NCBI GenBank assembly: GCA_964350695.1 | Contig: CAYGKM010000005.1 | Span: forward strand, 1 to 64,000 | From: TMED27 sp964350695 | Lineage (GTDB): Bacteria; Pseudomonadota; Alphaproteobacteria; Micavibrionales; Micavibrionaceae | DNA: 64,000 bases | Reading direction: 5' to 3' | Shown: positions 33,611 through 41,072 of the stretch, one piece after another | How positions within the stretch are numbered: position 1 is the stretch's first letter | How the letters are laid out: every line of letters starts with the position of its first letter | The notes under the pieces: generated by a model | Seen by the model: only the letters and a program-made list of their open reading frames with translations | What the model was told of the DNA's origin: nothing | Databases searched by the model: none | Position numbers and translations under genes: made by a program

Positions 33611-34156
33611 ATGGCAATTGCCGGAGCATCTCGATATATTGGCGCTGCAACGCTTGCGAATACGCAAGGCCGTGCTGCTGTTCAATCTCAGGTGCTGGGC
33701 GGCGGGTCTGCTCTTAACCTTGTGGACGCTGCAAAAGCGTTTCGCGTGAAGGGTTCGCCCGGTCTTTCCGCCAGTGCGCGTCAGGTTAATGCGCGGTTCT
33801 TGAACGCGACGGGCGGCGGCGCGATTAGTCTTTTCGGTCTTACCTCCGGTTCATCTCTTTCTACATCAGATTTAGCGGCGCAGATTAAAGCGAAGCGCTC
33901 CTCTCTTCCTCAAAGTCAGATTTCCGATCTGGTGATTGCGGCTGAAAAGGCGCGTGAAGAAGAGCAGGCAGAAGCGTTAGAGGACCGTTTGGTTGATGAG
34001 GCGATCAAAAACCTCAAGATTAAAAAAGGTATTACGGATGCGGAGCTTGAGAGAGAGCTTGATAACGCGGTTCGTATTTTGCGCGCGCAAGAAGGCAATA
34101 CTCTTACGCAAAGCTCGTCTTTCCGTCGCGGGCAACTTCAAGACTCTAACAGCTAG
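33611..34156 (+). CDS. Unknown protein, Ala/Ser-rich N-half and charged coiled C-half
   Basis: 181 residues, not recognised. A strong AGGAGG site (33595-33600) precedes the ATG, and the gene stands alone between the kdsA terminator and an eno promoter. There is no signal peptide or membrane helix. The N-terminal ~85 residues are rich in Ala, Gly and Ser (IGAATLANTQGRAAVQSQ). Residues ~85-160 are strongly helical and charged (AAEKAREEEQAEALEDRLVD, DAELERELDNAVRILRAQ). The tail is Ser/Gln-rich. It is probably a real gene given ribosome site, codon use and isolation. No function is claimed. Confidence 0.7.
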   Translation: MAIAGASRYIGAATLANTQGRAAVQSQVLGGGSALNLVDAAKAFRVKGSPGLSASARQVNARFLNATGGGAISLFGLTSGSSLSTSDLAAQIKAKRSSLPQSQISDLVIAAEKAREEEQAEALEDRLVDEAIKNLKIKKGITDAELERELDNAVRILRAQEGNTLTQSSSFRRGQLQDSNS

Positions 34157-34170
34157 AGCTAAATTCCCTC

Positions 34171-34199
34171 TTAACATTTCCGTTCATACAGGCTAAAAC
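34171..34199 (+). promoter_or_regulatory. Candidate eno promoter (TTAACA-N17-TAAAAC)
   Basis: TTAACA (34171-34176) and TAAAAC (34194-34199) are 17 bases apart, about 33 bases ahead of the eno ATG, with a GAGAAGGA ribosome site between. Confidence 0.45.
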
Positions 34200-34231
34200 C
34201 GTCTCAGATTGATTTTGAGAAGGATTCCCCT

Positions 34232-35539
34232 ATGACCGCCATTATTGACATTCACGCCCGCCAAATTCTTGATAGCCGCGGAAACCCCACTGTTGAAGTT
34301 GATGTTGTGCTTGAAAGCGGCGCGATTGGCCGCGCGGCTGTGCCATCTGGTGCGTCTACGGGTAAATATGAAGCGGTTGAGCTTCGGGATGGCGGCGATG
34401 CGTATTTAGGTAAGGGCGTTATTAAAGCCTGTGAGAATGTGAATACTGAAATCCTAGAAAGCCTTGTCGGGCTTGATGCGGAAGAGCAGCTGTTCATTGA
34501 CCAAACGATGATTGATCTGGACGGCACCGAAAATAAATCCCGCCTTGGCGCGAATGCAATTCTCGGTGTGTCGCTTGCGAATGCAAAAGCAATGGCGGCT
34601 GAGCTTGATATGCCGCTTTGGCGTTATGTTGGCGGGTCGTTTGCGCATACGCTTCCTACGCCGATGATGAACATTATAAATGGCGGCGCGCATGCCGATA
34701 ACCCCGTTGATATTCAAGAGTTTATGATTATGCCGATTGCCGCGGAGAGCTTCTCTGAAGGTTTGCGCGCGGGGGCGGAGGTGTTTCATGCGTTGAAGGC
34801 GCAGCTTTCAAAGGCGGGTTTGAATACAAATGTTGGTGATGAAGGTGGATTTGCACCTGCGGTGAAATCATCGGAAGAGGCGCTTGATTTCATTATGAAG
34901 GCGATAGAATCGGCAGGGTATAAAGTGGGCGAGGATATCGCGCTTGCTTTGGACTGCGCTTCATCCGAATTTTACAAAGGCGGCAAGTATCATTTGGCGG
35001 GTGAGGGGAAAGTTCTCGGCTCCGATGAGATGGTGCGGTATTACGAAGACCTTTGCGCGAAGTATCCGATTGTTTCGATTGAAGATGGTTTGGATGAAGA
35101 TGATTGGGCTGGCTGGACGAATTTGACAGCTGCGCTTGGTGATAAGGTGCAAATGGTTGGTGATGATCTTTATGTGACGAATGCGCAGCGCTTGGCGCAA
35201 GGGATTGAGCAAAAGGCGGGTAACGCCGTGCTTGTTAAGGTGAACCAGATCGGAACGCTTTCCGAGACGCTTGAGACGATCGAAATGGCGAAGAAAGCCG
35301 GTTTCGGGATTGTGCTTTCACATAGAAGCGGCGAGACAGAAGACGCAACGATTGCGGATTTGGCGGTGGCGACGAATGCCGGGCAGATCAAAACGGGATC
35401 ATTGTCACGTAGTGACCGCACGGCGAAGTATAATCAGCTTCTTCGCATTGAAGAAGAGCTTGGGCCGCAGGCAAAATATGAGGGGGCGGGATTCCTTCGC
35501 GCGCCTTTGGCAAAAGCCTCGAAGAAAAAAGCGGCTTAA
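34232..35539 (+). CDS. eno: Enolase
   Basis: Converts 2-phosphoglycerate to phosphoenolpyruvate, also an RNA-degradosome partner in some bacteria; 435 residues. Motifs: ARQILDSRGNPTVEVDV, PSGASTGKYEAVELRDG, MMNIINGGAHADNP, VGDEGGFAPAVKSSEEALD, LALDCASSEFY, SIEDGLDEDDW and the enolase signature LVKVNQIGTLSETLE, with LSHRSGETED. The stop lies directly before an N gap, and its last 54 bases plus one are repeated after the gap, which marks an assembly overlap, not a second copy. Confidence 0.98.
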   Translation: MTAIIDIHARQILDSRGNPTVEVDVVLESGAIGRAAVPSGASTGKYEAVELRDGGDAYLGKGVIKACENVNTEILESLVGLDAEEQLFIDQTMIDLDGTENKSRLGANAILGVSLANAKAMAAELDMPLWRYVGGSFAHTLPTPMMNIINGGAHADNPVDIQEFMIMPIAAESFSEGLRAGAEVFHALKAQLSKAGLNTNVGDEGGFAPAVKSSEEALDFIMKAIESAGYKVGEDIALALDCASSEFYKGGKYHLAGEGKVLGSDEMVRYYEDLCAKYPIVSIEDGLDEDDWAGWTNLTAALGDKVQMVGDDLYVTNAQRLAQGIEQKAGNAVLVKVNQIGTLSETLETIEMAKKAGFGIVLSHRSGETEDATIADLAVATNAGQIKTGSLSRSDRTAKYNQLLRIEEELGPQAKYEGAGFLRAPLAKASKKKAA

Positions 35540-35540
35540 G

Positions 35541-35640
35541 NNNNNNNNNNNNNNNNNNNNNNNNNNNNNNNNNNNNNNNNNNNNNNNNNNNNNNNNNNNN
35601 NNNNNNNNNNNNNNNNNNNNNNNNNNNNNNNNNNNNNNNN
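35541..35640. other. Assembly gap of 100 N, probably false
   Basis: Exactly 100 N residues. The 55 bases before it (35486-35540) and the 55 bases after it (35641-35695) are identical, so the two contig ends overlap and no sequence is likely to be missing. Confidence 0.9.
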
Positions 35641-35695
35641 GCGGGATTCCTTCGCGCGCCTTTGGCAAAAGCCTCGAAGAAAAAAGCGGCTTAAG
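35641..35695 (+). repeat. Duplicated 3' end of eno caused by contig overlap
   Basis: An exact copy of 35486-35540, ending at the same TAAG. The length of 55 equals a common assembler k-mer, which points to an untrimmed overlap between contigs. The following 141 bases to ftsB are AT-rich and hold a palindrome CACTTAAGTG (35738-35747). Confidence 0.85.
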
Positions 35696-35836
35696 GACTA
35701 AAATATTTTCAAAATTATTTTATTGAGTCATTTGAATCACTTAAGTGTGGTTGTTCTTTTTATGTTCTCATTAAAGCCTTGAATCAGTTGCATTTTCTGA
35801 CTTGTCCACAGGACTCAGATGTGATTCACTACATAC

Positions 35837-36148
35837 ATGAACACGTTTCGCGCACATTCCCTTTTTGTTAAAGAGCATTTGATTGCAACGATTTGCATTT
35901 TGCTGTGTCTTTATTTCAGTTATCACATTTTAAATGGTGAGCGCGGGGTGCTTCGTGTTGTGGCTCTGGAGAAGAAAATAGAGACATTGTCGCAAACACA
36001 GACATCTTTGGCATCCGAAAAAGCCGAGTTAGAGAAGAAAGTGACGATGTTGCGCCCGGGGTCTATCGACAAAGACCTGCTTGAGGAAAGAGTAAGGCTC
36101 ACCTTGGGTTACAGATATGATAACGAATATAGTATTTTGAGCAATTAA
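35837..36148 (+). CDS. ftsB: FtsB/DivIC-family septum formation initiator
   Basis: 103 residues, single-pass inner-membrane protein of the divisome. One transmembrane helix near residues 15-33 (LIATICILLCLYFSYHIL) is followed by a periplasmic coiled coil (VVALEKKIETLSQTQTSLAS, EKAELEKKVTMLRPGS). The conserved end is DKDLLEERVRLTLGYRYDNE. The position between eno and pdhA is the classic alphaproteobacterial location. No ribosome site is visible; a weak TTGTCC-N17-TTCACT pattern ends six bases before the ATG. Confidence 0.9.
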   Translation: MNTFRAHSLFVKEHLIATICILLCLYFSYHILNGERGVLRVVALEKKIETLSQTQTSLASEKAELEKKVTMLRPGSIDKDLLEERVRLTLGYRYDNEYSILSN

Positions 36149-36222
36149 AGTTTATATTTTGATCTCTTCCTAAAACTTCCTTCTTTTTTAACATTTTAAG
36201 TGCATTCCGCGCGTGGTTTTGA

Positions 36223-36250
36223 TTGAAAATCGAGCGTGTATGGCTATGCT
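36223..36250 (+). promoter_or_regulatory. pdhA promoter (TTGAAA-N16-TATGCT)
   Basis: TTGAAA (36223-36228) and TATGCT (36245-36250) are 16 bases apart. The predicted transcription start near 36257 leaves a short leader with AGAGGA before GTG 36283 and excludes the upstream ATG-like start at 36223. Confidence 0.55.
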
Positions 36251-36282
36251 CATATTATTGTTTTCAAATCAGAGGAATTCAC

Positions 36283-37329
36283 GTGGCGAAAGCTAAATCC
36301 AAAAAATCCGTTTCTAAAAAACCTGCGGCCAAACCAGCCAAGGGAAAATCAAATAGTGCAGCGAACCCATCGCTAGAGGAGTTGCAAAAGCTGTATCGCG
36401 AGATGCTGCTTATTCGCCGTTTTGAAGAAAAGGCGGGGCAGCTCTACGGCATGGGTTTGATCGGGGGCTTTTGTCACCTGTATATCGGGCAAGAAGCCGT
36501 TGTGACGGGGATTTCATCGGTTCAGGAAAAGCAGGATACGGTTGTGACGGCGTATCGTGACCATGCGCATATGCTTGCGTGCGGGATGGATCCGAAAGGG
36601 ATTATGGCGGAGCTTACGGGCCGCGAAGGGGGATATTCGCGCGGCAAAGGCGGGTCGATGCATATGTTCTCGAAAGAAGAGGGCTTCTTTGGCGGGCATG
36701 GGATTGTGGGCGCGTCGACGGCGATTGGCACGGGGCTTGGCTTTGCACATAAATATAAAGGTGATAAAGGGGTGGCTGTCGCGTATATGGGCGACGGCGC
36801 ATCAAATCAGGGCCAAGTTGCGGAATGTTATAACATGGCGGCGCTTTGGGATTTGCCTGTTTTGTTTGTGATTGAGAATAACCAATACGGCATGGGTACA
36901 TCTGTTAAACGCTCCAGCGCGGGGACGTTGTGCCGCCGCGGCGAGGGGTATGGCATTCCCGGTGAGCAGGTTGACGGGATGGATATATTCGAGGTGCAGA
37001 AAGCGGCGCGTCAGGCGCTTGATTATGTGCGGACGGGGAATGGGCCATATATTTTGGAAGTGATGACCTATCGCTATCGCGGGCATTCGATGTCTGATCC
37101 GGCGAAGTATCGCACGAAAGAAGAAGTGGCGAGCATGAAAGAGGATCGCGATCCGATTACGCTTGTGAAAAGTATGCTGGAGGAGCGCGGCGTGGCGGAA
37201 GAGGCTCTGAAAGAGATTGATAAAGAGATTAAAGATATTGTGAAAGAAGCGGCACAGTTCGCGCAGGAAAGCCCGGAGCCGCACCCAGACGAGCTTTGGA
37301 CGGATGTTTTGAAAGAGGTCAGTGTATAA
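36283..37329 (+). CDS. pdhA: Pyruvate dehydrogenase E1 component, alpha subunit
   Basis: Thiamine-diphosphate-dependent decarboxylation of pyruvate, with PdhB; 348 residues. The GTG start at 36283 is supported by AGAGGA (36271-36276) and the promoter just upstream. Residues 2-28 are Lys/Ala-rich (AKSKKSVSKKPAAKPAK), a basic extension. The TPP motif begins at Gly170 (GDGASNQGQVAECYNM) and ends with ENN. Further motifs: REMLLIRRFEEKAGQLYGMG, YRDHAHML, GGSMHMF and the regulatory-loop-like YRYRGHSMSDPAKYR. It is coupled to pdhB by TAATG. Confidence 0.96.
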   Translation: MAKAKSKKSVSKKPAAKPAKGKSNSAANPSLEELQKLYREMLLIRRFEEKAGQLYGMGLIGGFCHLYIGQEAVVTGISSVQEKQDTVVTAYRDHAHMLACGMDPKGIMAELTGREGGYSRGKGGSMHMFSKEEGFFGGHGIVGASTAIGTGLGFAHKYKGDKGVAVAYMGDGASNQGQVAECYNMAALWDLPVLFVIENNQYGMGTSVKRSSAGTLCRRGEGYGIPGEQVDGMDIFEVQKAARQALDYVRTGNGPYILEVMTYRYRGHSMSDPAKYRTKEEVASMKEDRDPITLVKSMLEERGVAEEALKEIDKEIKDIVKEAAQFAQESPEPHPDELWTDVLKEVSV

Positions 37330-38771
37330 TGCCAACGAATATTTTAATGCCGGCGTTGTCGCCGACGATGACAGAAGGGAATTTGGCCAAGTGGCTGAAA
37401 GCCGAGGGTGACGCTGTTGAGGCAGGTGATGTGATTGCCGAGATCGAGACGGACAAAGCCACGATGGAAGTTGAGGCCGTGGATGAAGGGATTTTAGGAA
37501 AAATCTTGATAGCCGAGGGCACGGAAGGTGTAGCGGTGAACGCGGTGATTGCGGTTTTGCTGGAAGATGGGGAGGGCGCGAATGACATTGACATGTCGTC
37601 ATTGCGAGGCGAAGCCAAAGCAATCCAACCTGAAAGTGATGTAAAAGAAGATGGATTGCCGCGTCGCGCAAGCGCTCCTCGCAATGACGTGGGGCAGGTT
37701 GAGGGTAAAGTGATTGAAAATCGCGATATTTTATATGCGCAAGGCGAGGTTTTAGAGCCGCCGCCATTTGATGAGGCGAGCTTTACCGAGACTACGCAGA
37801 TCACTTTGCGTGAGGCGCTTCGTGATGCGATGGCCGAGGAAATGCGCAGCGATAAAGACGTGTATTTGATGGGCGAAGAGGTTGCCGAGTATCAGGGTGC
37901 TTATAAGGTTTCCCAAGGGCTCTTGGATGAATTTGGTGCGAAGCGTGTGATTGATACGCCGATTACAGAGCATGGATTTGCAGGTTTGGCTGTGGGGTCC
38001 GCGATGTCTGGCCTTAAACCCATTGTTGAGTTCATGACTTGGAATTTCGGGATGCAGGCGATTGATCATGTGATTAACTCCGCAGGGAAAACGCTATATA
38101 TGGCGGGCGGTCAGTTGGGGTGTTCGATTGTGTTTCGCGGGCCGAACGGCGCGGCGAGCCGTGTTGGGGCCCAGCACTCACAGTGCTATGCGTCGTGGTA
38201 CGGGCATATTCCGGGTTTGAAGGTTGTTGCGCCGTGGTCCGGCGCGGATGCGAAGGGGCTTTTGAAGGCCGCTATTCGCGATCCGAACCCTGTGGTGTTT
38301 TTGGAAAACGAGATGCTGTATGGCGAAACATTTGATGTGCCGACGTCCGAGGATTTCGCGATTCCCTTAGGGCGCGCGAAGATTGAACGCGAAGGATCGG
38401 ATGTTACGATTGTAGCGTTTTCGATTATGGTCGGAAAGGCGCTGAAGGCTGCGGAAGAGCTGGCGGAGCAGGGCATTGATGCGGAGGTGATAAACCTTCG
38501 CACTATTCGCCCGCTTGATCGGCACACGATTTTGGAAAGCGTGAAGAAGACCAACCGCATTGTGACATGCGAAGAAGGGTGGGCGTTTGCGGGTATTGGC
38601 GCGGAGATTGCCGCGCTGATTGGCGAGCATGCGTTTGATTATCTGGATGCGCCTTTAGCGCGCGTGAGCGCAAAGGACGTGCCGCTGCCGTATGCTGCGA
38701 ATTTGGAAGCGCTTGCCCTTCCGCAAATCAAGCATATCGTGGAAGCCGCGAGAAAGGTTTGTTACAAATGA
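37329..38771 (+). CDS. pdhB: Pyruvate dehydrogenase E1 component, beta subunit with N-terminal lipoyl domain
   Basis: 480 residues. Residues 1-82 form a biotinyl/lipoyl domain (lipoyl Lys43 in IETDKATME), a feature of alphaproteobacterial PdhB. Residues ~150-480 are the transketolase-like beta subunit: REALRDAMAEEM, GEEVAEYQGAYKVSQGLLDE, DTPITEHGFAGLAVG, VEFMTWNFGMQAIDH and ASWYGHIPGLKVVAPW. Between them, residues 90-121 (SLRGEAKAIQ ... GLPRRASAPRND) are encoded by a palindromic repeat inserted in frame. The linker is otherwise flexible, so the insertion may be tolerated. ATG 37329 overlaps the pdhA stop. The 3' end overlaps a small antisense ORF by 10 bases. Confidence 0.96.
   Translation: MPTNILMPALSPTMTEGNLAKWLKAEGDAVEAGDVIAEIETDKATMEVEAVDEGILGKILIAEGTEGVAVNAVIAVLLEDGEGANDIDMSSLRGEAKAIQPESDVKEDGLPRRASAPRNDVGQVEGKVIENRDILYAQGEVLEPPPFDEASFTETTQITLREALRDAMAEEMRSDKDVYLMGEEVAEYQGAYKVSQGLLDEFGAKRVIDTPITEHGFAGLAVGSAMSGLKPIVEFMTWNFGMQAIDHVINSAGKTLYMAGGQLGCSIVFRGPNGAASRVGAQHSQCYASWYGHIPGLKVVAPWSGADAKGLLKAAIRDPNPVVFLENEMLYGETFDVPTSEDFAIPLGRAKIEREGSDVTIVAFSIMVGKALKAAEELAEQGIDAEVINLRTIRPLDRHTILESVKKTNRIVTCEEGWAFAGIGAEIAALIGEHAFDYLDAPLARVSAKDVPLPYAANLEALALPQIKHIVEAARKVCYK
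37597..37689 (+). repeat. Palindromic repeat inserted in frame in pdhB (HCEERSDEAI type)
   Basis: A 93-base element (31 codons). The outer arms CGTCATTGCGAGG (37597-37609) and CCTCGCAATGACG (37677-37689) are a perfect 13-bp inverted repeat. Inner arms GCAATCCA (37620-37627) and TGGATTGC (37652-37659) are a perfect 8-bp pair. The reverse frame reads RHCEERLRDAAIH, the familiar signature of dispersed bacterial palindromes. Rickettsia palindromic elements are a known precedent for such units within coding genes. The corresponding part of PdhC lacks it. No other copy was seen in the window. Confidence 0.85.
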
Positions 38772-38971
38772 TTTTCAGGTTTTTCAGTCGTTATGCCTTG
38801 GGCTTCTCTACCTCTTGCTTGGGCTGCCAAAACCCTATCAAGATTTGTAAGGCAAAAGCCATCCTGGACTTTTGGTGCATCAATTTGAGAGTCTTTTCTC
38901 TTTGCTCTTACTCTGCCGTCAAAATAAGCGACGTTATCGCTTCCGTGGTTTTTGGTCCAAGATCTACCCAT
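38762..38971 (-). CDS. Small unknown protein antisense between pdhB and pdhC
   Basis: 69 residues, basic (MGRSWTKNHGSDNVAYFDGR, then KRKDSQIDAPKVQDG and VLAAQARGREAQG), not recognised. It occupies the 319-base interval between pdhB and pdhC on the opposite strand. Support: a near-consensus promoter (TTGCAA-N17-TACAAT), a GGGAG ribosome site nine bases ahead of the ATG, and a stop converging on pdhB with a 10-base overlap. There is no signal peptide or membrane helix. A competing + strand ORF of 83 codons in the same interval has no such signals. It could also be a regulatory RNA with an incidental ORF. Confidence 0.5.
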   Translation of the reverse strand: MGRSWTKNHGSDNVAYFDGRVRAKRKDSQIDAPKVQDGFCLTNLDRVLAAQARGREAQGITTEKPENHL

Positions 38972-39003
38972 AAGTGCGACTCCCGTTTAGGTTATGAAAA
39001 CAA

Positions 39004-39032
39004 ATTGTAGGATCCCATGATTTTTATTGCAA
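39004..39032 (-). promoter_or_regulatory. Promoter for the antisense small gene (TTGCAA-N17-TACAAT)
   Basis: Minus-strand TTGCAA (39027-39032) and TACAAT (39004-39009) are exactly 17 bases apart; the predicted start near 38997 gives a ~26-nt leader. A 10-base direct repeat TAAGTGCGAC flanks the area at 38971-38980 and 39046-39055. Confidence 0.6.
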
Positions 39033-39090
39033 GGAAAGTTTTTAGTAAGTGCGACGTTTTAAACAAGATTTTTATGGTTGGTAAAAAAAA

Positions 39091-40350
39091 ATGACAATTA
39101 ATGTGACGATGCCGGCGCTTTCGCCGACGATGACGGAAGGGACTTTGGCGAAATGGCTGAAGGCTGAAGGAGACGCGGTTGAATCCGGCGATGTGATTGC
39201 CGAGATTGAAACGGATAAAGCGACCATGGAAGTTGAGGCCGTTGATGACGGGATTTTGGGAAAAATCCTTGTTGCGGAAGGCACGGAAGGCGTGCCTGTG
39301 AATGATGTGATTGCGGTTTTGTTGGAAGATGGCGAGAGCGCGGATGACATTGGTGACGTGAGCGCGGCGAAGGCTTCGCCGGCGCCGAAGGGAGAAGAGA
39401 AAAAGGTTGAGAAGGCGGAGGCGCCGAAGGCTGCTCCTGCCTCTGCGGCAAATAAAGGGGCGCGCGTGTTTGCATCACCTTTAGCCAAACGCATTGCCGA
39501 GCAAAAGGGATTGGACCTTTCGTCTGTGCAGGGTTCCGGCCCGCGCGGGCGAATCGTTAAGGCTGATGTTGAGAATGCGAAGGCGGGGTCATCTGCGGGT
39601 CAAAACGCATCATCTGCGCCCATGATTGACCTGCCTGCTGATGCGAAGACCAATGAATATGGCATGGCGTATGTCGAAAAATCGATCAATAATATTCAGA
39701 AAATTACAGCCAAGCGCTTGCTTGAATCAAAAACAACCGTGCCGCATTTCTATCTCACGGTGGAGTGCGCGCTTGATAATTTGATGGCGGCGCGTAAACA
39801 GATTAATGATGCGGCAGGCGGGGAGTACAAGCTTTCGGTCAATGATTTTATTATCAAAGCGTCCGCGATGGCGCTTAAAGCTTACCCGGCAGCGAATGTG
39901 AGTTGGCAGGGTGAAAGCGTTCACCAATATTTGACTTCGGATATATCCGTCGCGGTGGCGACGCCGAACGGCTTGATTACGCCGATTATTAAGGCCGCTG
40001 AAACCAAGGGCTTGCGCCAGATTTCAGACGAGATGAAAGAATTGGCGGCCAAGGCGCGTGACGGTAAATTGAAGCCGCAGGAATTTCAGGGCGGCGGATT
40101 TTCGATTTCAAATCTCGGAATGTTCGGGGTGAAGGATTTTGCCGCGATTATCAACCCGCCGCAGAGCTGCATTTTGGCAGTCGGGGCGGGCGAGGCCGCG
40201 CCGCGCGTTGTGAACGGCGAGATTAAAATTCGCACGGTAATGAATGTAACGCTTTCCACCGACCACCGCACAGTTGATGGCGCGGTGGGCGCGGAGTGGT
40301 TGCAGTATTTCAAGCAATATATCGAAAATCCAGTAAGCATGCTGGTATAG
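39091..40350 (+). CDS. pdhC: Dihydrolipoamide acetyltransferase (PDH E2)
   Basis: Core acetyltransferase of the pyruvate dehydrogenase complex; 419 residues. An N-terminal lipoyl domain (Lys43 in IETDKATME) is almost identical to that of PdhB. An Ala/Pro/Lys/Glu linker follows, then the peripheral subunit-binding domain near residues 130-165 (VFASPLAKRIAEQKGLDL, GSGPRGRIVKADVE). The catalytic domain ends with the DHRTVDG active-site motif. NNIQKITAKRLLESKTTVPH and SISNLGMFGVKDFAAIINPP are further signatures. It is separated from pdhB by the small antisense gene, so it may need its own promoter; only a weak ribosome site is seen. Confidence 0.97.
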   Translation: MTINVTMPALSPTMTEGTLAKWLKAEGDAVESGDVIAEIETDKATMEVEAVDDGILGKILVAEGTEGVPVNDVIAVLLEDGESADDIGDVSAAKASPAPKGEEKKVEKAEAPKAAPASAANKGARVFASPLAKRIAEQKGLDLSSVQGSGPRGRIVKADVENAKAGSSAGQNASSAPMIDLPADAKTNEYGMAYVEKSINNIQKITAKRLLESKTTVPHFYLTVECALDNLMAARKQINDAAGGEYKLSVNDFIIKASAMALKAYPAANVSWQGESVHQYLTSDISVAVATPNGLITPIIKAAETKGLRQISDEMKELAAKARDGKLKPQEFQGGGFSISNLGMFGVKDFAAIINPPQSCILAVGAGEAAPRVVNGEIKIRTVMNVTLSTDHRTVDGAVGAEWLQYFKQYIENPVSMLV

Positions 40351-40364
40351 AAAGGACTTATACT

Positions 40365-40529
40365 ATGCGCATATTATTTTTACTTACAATTCTAGCTCTT
40401 CCTCTTTCGGCCTGTAAAACGACTGTGCAGGACGGCCCTCGTAAGGTTACTTATGAGGATGGTTCACGTACAGCGGGACATGGAGGAACATTCTGTCCTC
40501 CTGGTCAGGCAAAAAAAGGTAATTGTTAA
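40365..40529 (+). CDS. Small lipoprotein with CPPGQAKKGNC tail
   Basis: 54 residues. The lipobox LSAC gives a lipidated Cys17, leaving a 38-residue mature peptide ending FCPPGQAKKGNC, a motif I associate with small uncharacterised alphaproteobacterial proteins. AAAGGA (40351-40356) is well placed before the ATG. It starts 14 bases after pdhC, and its stop abuts the next ATG, so the three genes to 41671 look cotranscribed. Function unknown. The two mature tail cysteines could form a disulfide in the periplasm; this is inference. Confidence 0.8.
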   Translation: MRILFLLTILALPLSACKTTVQDGPRKVTYEDGSRTAGHGGTFCPPGQAKKGNC

Positions 40530-41072
40530 ATGATTAATCGGAGACCATTGGTGGGCGTTATGGGCTCACATGAACATGATTGGGAAGAGTATGCGGACCC
40601 TGTTGGGGATTTGCTGGCGCGGCGCGGGTTTAACCTGATTACGGGTGCGGGCGGCGGCGTGATGACATGCGTTGCGCGTTCTTTCACGATGGTTGCTGAT
40701 CGTGAAGGCGTTTCAATCGGCATTTTGCCTGCGGTGGATTACAAGGGGCAGAACCTCAACGAGGAGGAATATCCAAACCCCTATATTGAAATTCCTATGA
40801 TTACGCCTTTATCCGCGAAAGCGCAGAGCGATGCGATGCCATATTCCAGAAACCTTGTGAATGTTATGAGTTCTAAGGCGCTCATTATTCTGCCCGGATC
40901 ACATGGCACGAAGAACGAGGTTTCTCTTGCGCTTATGTATGATAAGCCGCTGATCATGTTTGGCCCTGATAATGCGTTTGCGGACTTCCCCGAAGAGCCT
41001 TTGCGCGCGGATGATATTAGCCATGTTGCGCAATTCTTGGATGATGTGTTTGGCGCACAGGACGACGAGTGA
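40530..41072 (+). CDS. SLOG/LOG-like Rossmann-fold nucleotide-binding protein
   Basis: 180 residues. The LOG/TIGR00725-type Rossmann fold shows in PLVGVMGSHE, GAGGGVM (residues 39-45) and PGSHGTKNE (residues 122-130). The last corresponds to the PGGxGTxxE phosphoribohydrolase motif, keeping Thr and Glu but with Ser-His in place of Gly-x. Family members release nucleobases from nucleotides or sense nucleotides; the substrate here is not known. It begins directly after the small lipoprotein stop and shares one base with the next gene (TGATG), which encodes a two-helix membrane protein. Confidence 0.75.
   Translation: MINRRPLVGVMGSHEHDWEEYADPVGDLLARRGFNLITGAGGGVMTCVARSFTMVADREGVSIGILPAVDYKGQNLNEEEYPNPYIEIPMITPLSAKAQSDAMPYSRNLVNVMSSKALIILPGSHGTKNEVSLALMYDKPLIMFGPDNAFADFPEEPLRADDISHVAQFLDDVFGAQDDE

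Noticed and set aside
35271..35726. ORF running through the N gap after eno
   Set aside because: It is an artefact of translating N bases and of the duplicated contig ends; it is out of frame with eno.
36802..37767. 321-codon - strand ORF containing RHCEERLRDAAIH
   Set aside because: It is antisense to pdhA/pdhB; the motif is only the reverse reading of the palindromic repeat.
38759..39010. 83-codon + strand ORF between pdhB and pdhC
   Set aside because: It starts inside pdhB, has no ribosome site and is antisense to the better-supported - strand ORF.
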